A DNA stretch of 64,000 bases from Craterostigma plantagineum (taxonomy: Eukaryota > Streptophyta > Magnoliopsida > Lamiales > Linderniaceae), in NCBI GenBank assembly GCA_027422505.1, contig JAPQWV010000354.1, forward strand, positions 62,001-126,000, written 5' to 3'. Below, piece after piece: positions 22,126 through 31,485 of this stretch. A model generated the notes under the pieces. That model saw only the letters and a program-made list of their open reading frames with translations, made no database searches and was not told where the DNA came from. The first letter of the stretch is position 1; each line of letters opens with the position of its first letter. The translations under genes and the position numbers were made by a program.

Positions 22126-22690
22126 CTAGTTTATTGCCCGTGCAATGCACGGATTTTAAGTATTTATGCTTAATGAATATTGATAATAATTAATTAGAAT
22201 AATATTATTTATAATTATGAAACTTCAATACTGTTACAATTGTCTATTTAATATAATAAGGGATAATTCGAAATATGAAAGATCTTTCAATTGGAACAGT
22301 AAAACGTCTACCATATAAGAACAAAAGTTTAGTTATAAAATGATTGTTTTATGAGATATTAGTTTAGATTTCAAAATTACAATATATCAAAGAAATCAAT
22401 AATCTTTGTATTCTTCAAGCAATTAACAGAAAAAAATATTTGATGATATAAGTATATATACACCTTACCAACTCCATAACTTATTTAATCTGCAAACAAC
22501 TAAAAACACAATTGAAACCAACTATATTGTTCGTACGTTGATCTGTGAAAGCAGCTTCTCTAATCTTGTTGCTTAATGCTGTCTATGGCGTTTTTAAAGT
22601 CGACCAATCTTATATTAGTTCGAAGATAAATTGTATTGTAATATTATCTCTTAAATTACATATCAAAGTAATAATTAATATTGACGCTGT
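22126..22690 (-). mobile_element. Helitron-like 3' end (minus strand); 5' limit not found
   Basis: On the minus strand the sequence reads CCGTGCATTGCACGGG, a short hairpin, then GCAATAAACTAG followed by T. This is the typical Helitron 3' terminus: hairpin, about 10 nt, CTAG, inserted before T. The element extends to the right, but no convincing 5' TC end could be placed, so the end coordinate is a guess. No Rep/helicase is present. Confidence 0.5.
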
Positions 22691-22739
22691 CAACACATGA
22701 AACAAATCTTGAGAATGTATAATAAACTTATAAACCGAA

Positions 22740-23160
22740 ATAGTTCCCTTTCTGCCGCCATAGCCACCACCTCTCCCATTCCCACAACTACCACCAAAAC
22801 AGTACCCTCGCAGGCGCGAGGACGGGGAGCAACACTATGGTTTTTTTTCATCTCCGCAGATCGCCTCGCCGCCACCGTCTTCGCCTCGCCGCAGCCGCCG
22901 CCTCGCCACCGCCGCCGTCTCACCTCCGCAGCCGCGGTCTTTCCGCCTCGACGCCGCCGTCTGGCCACCTTTGCGTCGCCGATGCCGCCTCGCTTCCGCT
23001 GCTGTCTCGCCGCGAATCTTCCTCGCCGCCACCGCCTCTGCCTCGATGCCGCCCCTGCCTCGCCGCTACTATCTTCGACTGGCCGACCGTCACCCACCAG
23101 CACCGACCATTCATGAGTCTCCCATGTGGAGCTCGTTTCTCCTGATCCTTGCATCAGGAG
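22740..23160. repeat. GCC/CGC triplet-rich low-complexity tract
   Basis: A GC-rich island in AT-rich surroundings is built from CCGCC, CGCCGC and CTCGCCGCC variants. Overlapping reading frames exist on both strands, giving Arg/Ala/Pro-rich translations. This is what triplet repeats produce, so no gene is called. It could be a captured exon or CpG-island fragment of a Helitron or MULE. Confidence 0.5.
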
Positions 23161-23797
23161 CTCTTTTCTCCCTTGTGGAGCTTCCAGTCCGATGAAGAAA
23201 GAACCCAGAAGTCGAAGCCTAAGGAAGTGAAGAGTATCGTAGATTTAACTTAATAGCTTTGTCCATTATAGGTTCTTTAGTTCTTTGTTCTAGATTAGTA
23301 GATCTTTTATAGTTAACCGGAGATTAGTAAATCTCTTATCTCCTCTTGTTTGAAGATAAGAACGCCGAATAATTACAAATTGATTTTATGAAGGACTTGG
23401 AATTATGAATAAAAACCTATTTTGTCATACCATTCAAGCTAATTTGCATCTTTAGGCAAAAGAGCAGGTGCACCATACCAGTTCCTTAACTTTGGATAGC
23501 CTATGACAATAAGAACTCACTTTTTAACCCAGACAATTCAAAACCCAGTCAAAATACACATTCGTTGACCCCAATTTGAAGCTAAGGAACAATAATAAGA
23601 TTGAGATTGAATAAAAAAATACGATGAAACATGTTGAATCGGAAAAGAAAAATAAAGTAACCTTCAATGTAATCAAGAATCTGGTTCTTGAAACTGAGTC
23701 TTGGATGAGAAGCAAGTGAAGACACGCTTTCAAATGGCTTTCAATTCTAGAAAGTCGATTTTGGCACAGCAAGGTGATAATAGAGATGATGAAGCTG
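23161..23797. other. Intergenic, no gene recognised
   Basis: No supported gene. The last 35 bp (about 23770-23802) resemble the sequence just outside the other end of the neighbouring copia element (28324-28353). Confidence 0.5.
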
Positions 23798-23802
23798 ACC
23801 AC

Positions 23803-24036
23803 TGAAGAATCCGTGATTTAGCTCAATATGAGGTCAGGTGTTCATCGGGCACCCAGGTGTTTTTGAGAGGAATACGGGAGATTTTTATGTAAATGAAAGT
23901 GTGTAACTGTTTATTGATAGTCAAAGCGTATATATACAATAAACTACAGGAAAACGTAAGTAAGAGAAGCGACTCTACTAACAGCTTAAACAGAAGATAA
24001 AGAAAAGAATAATATAACAGAGCCTTCATTCGTTCA
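23803..24036 (-). repeat. copia-2 3' LTR
   Basis: On the plus strand it begins TGAAGAATCC and ends CATTCGTTCA; 234 bp. It includes a TATATATACAATAA stretch shared with the other copy and a 13-bp segment (about 23945-23957) missing there. Confidence 0.93.
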
Positions 24037-24043
24037 TCACCCC

Positions 24044-25536
24044 TCAAGCTGAGCAGTGAAGAAAATTCTTCATGCCAAGCTTGGATATGATGGAAGAAAA
24101 GAGAGGCTTGGGTAGTGACTTGGTGAAGACGTCCGCGAGTTGACGAGCCAAAGGAGTGTGAAGCGGAACAAGAAGCCCGCTTTGATACTGTGAACGCACG
24201 AAATGGCAGTCAATTTCCAGATGTTTGGTGCGCTCGTGGAAGACGGAATTCTCCGTGATGTGAACAGCTGCTTTGTTATTGCACCACAATGAGATAGGCG
24301 ATGGAATATTAACATCAAAGTCTTGAAGGAGATAAGTAATCCATAAAAGCTCATGAACCGTATAACTCATACTCCGATATTCTGCCTCGGCCGAAGAACA
24401 AGAAACCGTCGTATGTTGTTTCGCCTTCCAGGAAATCAGCGATGAACCAAGAAAGATACCAAAGCCGGTGATGGACTTACGAGTGAGCGGATCAGCCGCC
24501 CAATCCGCGTCACTGAAAGCCTTTAACTTGATCGTGGAATGTGCAGGATAGAACATACTAAGCGCTGTAGTGCCTTTGAGATACTTTAGGACATGGAGCA
24601 GAGCTTGCCAGTGAGCTGCACACGGCTGTTGGACATGCTTGCTGAGCTGCTGTACAGCAAAAGAAATGGCGGGCCGAGTGAAATTCACGTAGAGAAGCTG
24701 CCCGACAACTTTCTATACCGTGCGGGATCTGCTAAGACAGCAGCACAATCTGCAGAGAAATGATGATTTTTAGGTAATGGACTTGTTGTAGGCTTACATC
24801 ATAGAAGCCCCGTATCTTGAAGAATGTCAAGAATGTACTTCCGTTGATTGAAATATAGCCCGTGTTCAGATCTCGTCAGTTCGATTCCCAAAAGTATTTA
24901 GCAACTCCTAAGTCCTTGATGGTAAACTGCTGATCCAAGAACTGTTTACTGCAACAATCTCATGCTCGTGGGACCCCGTAATGAGAATGTCATCTACATA
25001 AACCACTAAAGCCATGAAACCTGTACTACCTTTCTTGATTAGCAAAATGGGTCGTTGTCCGACCGTACAAAACCATAACTTTGGAGCTGGGGAGTAAGTT
25101 CAACATTCCACTTCTGCGAAGCTTGTTTAAGTCCATACAAGGACCGTTTCAACTTGCATACTTGACCGGGTTTAGGCTTAAAATGTCCTTCGGGTGGTTT
25201 CATGAAAACTTCGTCTTCCAAGAAACCATGAAGGAAGGCGTTATTTATGTCTAGCTGATGCAGTGACCAATTAAAACTAGTGGCTAAGGCCAGCAATAAA
25301 CGCACAGTCACAACTCGAGCGACGGGCAAAACGCTGTCAAAATAGTCTTCCCCTTCGACTTGATTATATCCTTTCGCCACTAGCCGAGCTTTAAAGCGGT
25401 CGAGGGATCCATCATGATGATACTTCACTTTATGTACCCATCGACATCCAATTGCATGTTTGTCGGATGATAGCTCACTCAAGTCCCTTGTTTCATTATC
25501 TTCAAGGGCCTTGAGCTCAAGGTTCATGGCCTTCAC
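24044..25536 (-). pseudogene. copia-2 reverse transcriptase and RNase H remnant
   Basis: RT begins near 25536 (GCRWVHKVKYHHDGSLDRFKAR) and contains QLDINNAFLHG and YGLKQASQKWN. The catalytic YVDD is encoded at 24989-25000. The frame breaks near 25039 and again around 24700. RNase H resumes at 24688-24044 with SDADWAADP, SSAEAEYRSMS and, at its end, ADVFTKSLPKP. The product cannot be a single protein without repairing these breaks. Confidence 0.88.
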
Positions 25537-25578
25537 CCAATGCGGGCTGCTCTTGGCCTCTAGCTAAGAGGTCGGAGC

Positions 25579-26153
25579 TCAGTCGCTGTCCAACCGAGCC
25601 AAGAAGGACACATGATATTTAGAAAAATTTGGGTTAGTAACGTATGGAAAAACAGCGGGAGCATATGGTGACGTATGCGATTTATTGTACTGCGGCTGTG
25701 AGGTGTGTAGTCCCAATTGTACATGAGAGACGTAGTCTTTCATCCATGTGGGAGTTGATTTTTGTCTATGGCTCTTTCTTGTAACAGGGGCAGCGTCAAG
25801 GGGATTCGGTTCAGAAAGTAAGTCAAGAGGGTTGCCTGATACTATATCTGTGGTATTTTGGTTTGGTGGTGAATCTGTTGGTAAAGTTTCAGTGAGGACT
25901 TGATGATTCAATGGCACGGATGGTGGTTGTTCAGCTTCAGGTGAGATGAAATGCATATCAAAGAGATTAAATTATTGAGGCATAACATCTCTAGACTGAT
26001 GCAAAGACGATGACTCTGAATTATGCACAACACTTGCTTTTGAAAACGGAAAAATTGTCTCATGAAAAACTACGTCTCTTGATGTGATGACCTTCTTAGC
26101 ATGTATGTCATATAGTTTAAATGCCTTTTGTCCTTGAGGATAGCCTATGAAAA
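25579..26153 (-). pseudogene. copia-2 linker between integrase and RT
   Basis: A Pro/Ser-rich linker typical of copia polyproteins (residues include PTDSPPNQNTTD and KSHRQKSTPTWMKDY) precedes RT. Upstream, VITSRDVVFHE-like sequence near 26065 is the end of the integrase region. Stops separate the two. Confidence 0.75.
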
Positions 26154-26161
26154 TACTAGTA

Positions 26162-26638
26162 CTGTCAAATTGGCGGGGCGGGGCGGGCCTAAGAAACTGG
26201 GGACCGCCCCGCGGCGGGCCACGGGCCTGGCGGGCCAGGCCCGCCTGCCTAGTATTTTTTTTTTGCTATTTATTGTTTTAATTTAAAACTTTTATTTACT
26301 AATACTTTTTAATTAATTATGGTATTTATTGATAAAATATGAGTAAATATGATATTAATTAGACATAATTAATGACATTAATTGTATTATCTAATTAATT
26401 TAGTTTTATTTTCTATATTTAGTATTTATTTTCTATATATTATATATTTATTTAATATATTATATATATTACAATATTGGTGGGCCGGCCCGCAGGCCGG
26501 CCCGCGGGCTAGCCCGCCCCACCCCGCCAAAGCCCGCGCCCGCGCGGGCTGGCTGGCGGGCCTGAAAAATTGAAGCCCAGCCCGCCCTTTTGGCGGGGCG
26601 GGGCGGGCCGGCCCACGGGCCGCGGGCCACATTGACAG
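26162..26638. mobile_element. hAT-like GGCGGGCC-rich element inside copia-2
   Basis: 477 bp with inverted ends CTGTCAAATTGG and CTGTCAATGTGG. The 8-bp target duplications are TACTAGTA (26154-26161) and TACTAGAA (26639-26646). Subterminal CCCGCC/GGCGGG/GGGCC motifs flank an AT-rich core. No transposase. It interrupts the integrase C-terminal coding sequence of copia-2. Confidence 0.88.
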
Positions 26639-26646
26639 TACTAGAA

Positions 26647-26885
26647 AATACATTGATGGGCTCGAGGATCAAATTTATCCTTATGGGGCAAGGTATCCGT
26701 TGCATAACACAGACAACCAAACACCTTTAAATGACCCGAGTCTTGAGTTTTTGAGTAAAGAATCTCATAGGGGGATTTCATGTCAAGAAGTTTGGATGGA
26801 AGTCTATTTATTAGATAGGTAGCTGTAAGAATGGAATCACTCCAAAAAAGGTTAGGCAAATGCGATTGAAACATGAGACCCTAGC
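26647..26885 (-). pseudogene. copia-2 integrase C-terminal fragment
   Basis: The fragment reads [22 protein letters not shown] and [11 protein letters not shown], standard copia integrase C-terminal wording. The catalytic core upstream of it is absent. A short stretch at 26886-27040 between it and Gag also carries a remnant (VERKHKHLLQVA-like on the minus strand), showing that the deletion removed protease and most of the integrase. Confidence 0.82.
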
Positions 26886-27041
26886 TACTTGAAGTAGATG
26901 CTTGTGTTTGCGCTCCACTACTCCATTTTATTGCGCCATCTCCTTCAGCACTAGGAAGCTATCAACAAGATTCACTTGATTCCTTTTCCCAACATATGAA
27001 GGTTGCAGTTTCTTTATATGTTTACCTTTCCACCATTCGGG

Positions 27042-27968
27042 TTACCCTAACAGCTTGAACAACCCTTCTTTCACATGTCCGTTTGCACCGCAATGATCAC
27101 ACTTCAGACTCCTTTTATAAGCACTATCTTTCCTCAACTCATTCTCTTTATTTCCCGCATAGTATCCTCTCTGTGTGCCGCTGCTAACAACTTTCCCTGC
27201 CAGCATTGCACCCTGCTCATAGCTATCGAATACCCTTACAGCCAATTGTTTCTCCACATTCATAAGCATTGCATATTCCTTCCGCACTTCAGGCCAAGGC
27301 TCCGATGCCAATATCTGGTTCCTTACACCATCATAGGTTTCATTCAATCCCATTAGAAATTGTATGAGCCTAGTTCTTCCTTCTTTTCCATTGATTCTCG
27401 CAAATTTGCACACGTAACCTCCGCAGCTACAGTCATCGTTCGGCACAAGGCGACTCAGTTCATCCCATAGTCTCTTTAACTTGTTGAAGTACTGTTCCAG
27501 ACTCATATTTCCTTGCAGCATTGAACAAATTTCTCGGTTTAAGTGATAAAGCTGATGCCCGTTGCTTGTTCCATATTGAATCCTCAATTCTTCCCACAGT
27601 TCCATCGCTGCTTCAGCCAAACTGAAGCCATCTACCAACTCCGGCGAGAGCGAATTGAGAATCCATGACACAACAGTGTCATTCACCCGAGTCCAACGCG
27701 CAAAGTTCTCATCATCCTCCTTCGGTTTAGTAACATCGCCATTGATGAAGCCTAGTTTATTGTTCGCACTCAACGCTCGCTTCATCGAATGACTCCAAGC
27801 TAGGTAATTCGATTCATTCAACTGATTCGAGATAATATTCAATCCTAATCCATCCGAGGGAAGAAGAGTCAGAGGATGTGCGTATCCTCCATAATTGATC
27901 AGATCTGTTCCTCGTTGGTTCCTCACATGAGATTCGATCGTTTCAGCATTTCGCTGCTCTTCAGACAT
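27042..27968 (-). pseudogene. copia-2 gag
   Basis: A 308-residue open frame. It opens near the 5' leader with a variable N-terminus, then carries the copia Gag region (NYLAWSHSMKRALSANNK, residues about 53-70; LKRLWDELSRL near 164-174). A zinc-knuckle remnant lies at the end (CDHCGANGHVKEGLF), with glycine where the last cysteine should be. The ATG at 27968 lies about 90 nt after the primer site and is the natural start. The protein may fold, but pol is deleted. Confidence 0.85.
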
Positions 27969-28078
27969 GATTTGTTAAATTTCTCACAGTAAATACATAA
28001 ATTACTTCAATCAGTCGATGTGCTACTCGCGCGATCAACGTTCGTTGATAAAAGCCAGAATCACCTGCTCTGATAGCA

Positions 28079-28299
28079 TGAAGAATCCATGATTTAGCTC
28101 AATCTGAGCTCAGGTGTTCATCGAGCACCCAGGTGTTTTTTAGAGGAATACGGGAGATTTTTATGTAAATGAAAGTGCGTAACTGTTTATTGATAGTCAA
28201 AGCGTATATATACAATAAAGTAAGTAAGAGAAGCGATTCTACTAACAGCTTAACAGAAGATAAAGAAAAGAATAATATAACAGAGCCTTCATTCGTTCA
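28079..28299 (-). repeat. copia-2 5' LTR
   Basis: 221 bp, TGAAGAATCC to CATTCGTTCA on the plus strand. The PBS lies immediately left of it. It is shorter than its partner by 13 bp. Confidence 0.93.
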
Positions 28300-28657
28300 A
28301 CCACTACCACAATGATTCAGCGGCAAGATGATAGAGATGGTGAAGCCGACCACATTGATTCAGCTCATGTGAGTTTGTATTTTTCTTTCTTTTCCGAATC
28401 TATCGCTGATTATGCGGTTGGCAAATCGCCGATTGAGAACCTGGGTGTCCATGTTCATGTAAAATAAGATTCATTAATCACCATCTACAGCCAATGGACC
28501 CACGTGGCAAACATATTGGAAACGGTAAATAAAGATGCAGCAATACTGATTCTCCAAGACAAAAAAAAAAAAAACCATACAGACAAATTTACTCAAAACA
28601 TGTTTGGCTGCTTCTAAATGTTCTTACTTCCAAAGCTAAAAACTTTGCTAGACAAAA

Positions 28658-30318
28658 AGAACATAAAACCCACAGATGATTCATCAATATCAAATCATAG
28701 AACATTAACCTTAAACAGATCCATCCTTAAACAAAAGGAACAGCAAAAAATAACAGAAAATCGCAATTGCACTAGAGTTTTCAAGAAGACGATTCGGGAA
28801 GTGAATGCCGTTAAAATTACCGAACAATGTTTAGAAGATAATAAAACATTGAGACCATACGTTTAGAAGATAATAAAACAATGCTGCAAAAAATAACACA
28901 ATGATGTGAACTTTGCGCATCATCACAACAACAAAATATTAATAATGCTAAAATCAATATTAATAAATCAAACTTCAAAGTATTGGATTTGAAATGCAAG
29001 AGTTGATAGCAACTTCGAGAGCACCATCTATAAACTGTCATGAGCAAAGACAGCCTTCTTGCAAAGGCGGACTACATAAAAACTTCGGTATTTTCAAGTC
29101 ATATGAATAAAAATATAAAGATTTAAATTTGAGCAGAAATGAAATTAACACAGAAAAATCTGGTGTATGTAAGAGTAAAGATCCTCACCAATTTCCAATC
29201 CCACTTCTCACGCTAAGTCATCATCAAACATCATCCGGTGAAGCTTCTTCTCATGGGACACTACAGTCTTGGCTAGAAGGACAACGGTTACTATCTTTAA
29301 CTATGTGAGGGTCGATTAATTGCATTACAACAGCGGCTCGTGGGTTGTGTGTTTCAACCTTTGTAGGTTCCTCAATTTCGGTAGTGGTGAATGGTGATTT
29401 ATTGATCAATCGTGGGTGGTCTTTTTAATAATTTTATTATATATGTTAAAATTATACTAATTTTAATGGACACGTGGTGCAAACGTACATTTCCATATAT
29501 ATATAAGATATATAAGATTATGAGATTATTATTACGAGTGGCACCTTTGAGTATGGAGCTGTTGTGCACTCCCTTGTAAGCCCATTCACAAGCTGCCTTT
29601 ATACTTTCTGCTGCATAACTGCGTTGCGTCGTACTCCATCCGTCCCTATAAGTTTTGTACATTTGGATTCTGGCACGGTTTTTAAGAAACTGAATATTTT
29701 AATAATATAGAGGTAGAGAAGTGTATGGGTGTGACACGTCTTTTAAGAATATTTAATATTATTATATTGATTGTGTGGGATATGTTTTTACTAAATATGG
29801 AAATGTAGAAAAGATAGTGGGACGCCCAATTTAGTAATATGTACAAAAGTTACGGGAACGGAGGGAGTATTTGTTTGCGTGTTTGTGTAAATTAATGTTT
29901 GAAATGTGCATGAAAGAAAATTAGGGTTTTTCATATCATTGTTATATGTCGACGACATATAGACTTGCGTGTTTGGACATGTCCTCAGGCCACCCGGGCA
30001 ATCCTCCCATGCACTAACTTGATCAGCCCATTTGTTCTATCGTCGAAATAAATATATATATATTTAATTTCGATGATCATTCTTGATCCTAATAGAATGA
30101 TGTTCTAACAACCTTTATACTATGTTGCATGTATTCGACAAAGTTATCCACGTGTTGGTCATGGAGTCTTCTTTCCTTGGCAAATCGCTATCCCAAACCT
30201 GATAATCTCGAAAAAGAACGATATCCCGCCGAGAAATTATAAAAAGAAAAAGGGCCAAATGGTGTGCGATAATAAAAAAAAACAAATACTTACATGGTGA
30301 AGAAACTCGTTTTCTAGT
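28658..30318. repeat. Left copy of a 1.66-kb duplicated flank (block X)
   Basis: This flank, ending in CTAGT immediately before the gypsy LTR at 30319, recurs nearly unchanged at 49636-51299, again ending CTAGT before an LTR. Only a few differences are visible by eye (single-base changes, a one-base indel near 28692, TA-repeat length near 30055). No gene is recognised in it. A Stowaway MITE lies at 29634-29867. Confidence 0.93.
29634..29867. mobile_element. Stowaway (Tc1/mariner) MITE, left copy
   Basis: The ends are CTCCATCCGTCCC and, from the other side, CTCCCTCCGTTCCC. They continue into matching inverted repeats (TATAAGTTTTGTACA / GTAACTTTTGTACA) and are flanked by TA on both sides. 234 bp, no coding capacity. 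It is duplicated with block X. Confidence 0.92.
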
Positions 30319-31012
30319 TGATGCGGGTACGACCCCGATCAACAGTATTTTGTCCGGGAAGAGTGGTGATGGGTGAAACGGGCTAGGACTTGCGTGTTTA
30401 GTGTCTTTTAGATTTATATTTAGGTGCTAAGAAAAGAAGAAGTGACAGAGACGCATATGTACGTGGTTCGGACAGGTGTCCTACGTCCACGGGCCGCCGG
30501 AAATAATATCCACTAGTCACAGTCGGAAATACACCCTCGAGCTCACCCCACTCATTACAGTCTATTCATGGCGTTAGAAAGAGTGAAGAAGATGAATACA
30601 GTATTTTGCTAAGTGTTTTGTGTTGAATCCCTTATCTTTTTCTCTCTATGATCCTTCCTTATTCACATACGTCCGTCTCTCCTTTTCGTCCCGGCTGGCA
30701 GTCCTGCGCGACCACGTGATGGTGACGTTTGGTACCTCATAGGAGACACAGCACCTGCATGCGTACGGATGTCAGACTGGCGCGCCTCCTTCTTACTCAC
30801 CCTGTCGACCATTCACGAAGGCCCACGTGTCCCCTGGTCGGCCAGATCCAATATTTCCCGCCTAAACTATTTTCCCTTCAGCACCCCTTTACCTTTTCCG
30901 TACATAGTTACTGGTATCCAGGGGTTCGCCTCACCTGCCAATATGTCTGCCAAATCACTATCTCCAGGTGGTACGGTTAGGAGGAATGCTGGGCTAAATG
31001 TTACCCCTATCA
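30319..31012 (-). repeat. Element A 3' LTR
   Basis: 694 bp; on the minus strand TGATAGGGGTAACATTTAGC to GTACCCGCATCA. The copy at 51300-51993 has the same length and differs at only about seven positions seen by eye. The polypurine tract AGTAGGGGGACTGGA (minus strand) abuts it at 31013-31027. Confidence 0.94.
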
Positions 31013-31485
31013 TCCAGTCCCCCTACTCTGAAGTGTAATATGCCAAGTATTACAATTCGGAATACATTTGACAGAGCATTCCTCCCTTTTAGTAACTCTG
31101 GACTCCTTAGCCGGCCTGCACTGCATTTATGCCGATTGGACAGGTCCTGTGCTATTTGCAGGAGAAGGCAGCGTCCACGGGGTGACACGTGTCCCTGTCT
31201 GTCACTTCTGCTTTTGAATTTTTCGAGGCGGTTTCCTTCACTTTTCCCCCCTTTTGAAACTGCTCCTCATACTTAGCAAAAAAAAAACGAAATTTCAATC
31301 GCCATTTTAGGGTTTCGCCATCGTCCTGCCCCAAATCGCACATCGCCCCTTAATCGCCGGAGTCTCGATTTCCTCTCCATCCGCGACCTTTCCAGGTATT
31401 ATTTCGATCTCCTCTGCCCTTATTTACCGTATTTCCGACGATTCGTCCTTAGTTTTCCTCGTTTCCTCCTTTGCGCGTCGAAGAC

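Larger units (their letters stand above)
23803..28299 (-). mobile_element. Ty1/copia retrotransposon copia-2, deleted and interrupted
   Basis: Two LTRs (23803-24036 and 28079-28299) and perfect 5-bp target duplications ACCAC (23798-23802, 28300-28304) delimit a minus-strand element of 4497 bp. A TATCAGAGC primer site (28067-28075, initiator Met tRNA type) follows the 5' LTR. A TTGAGGGGTGA purine tract precedes the 3' LTR. Gag is followed almost directly by the C-terminal integrase, so protease and most of integrase are deleted. A hAT element (26162-26638) splits the rest. The LTRs differ by several substitutions and a 13-bp indel. Confidence 0.95.

Noticed and set aside
22690..23195. Several 60-150-residue Arg/Ala/Pro-rich frames on both strands
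   Set aside because: Produced by GCC/CGC triplet repeats; mutually overlapping and without domain features.
30729..31038. Frames of 83-89 residues near the LTR end, repeated at 51710-52037
   Set aside because: They lie in the LTR, are read in two frames at once, and cross the LTR boundary.
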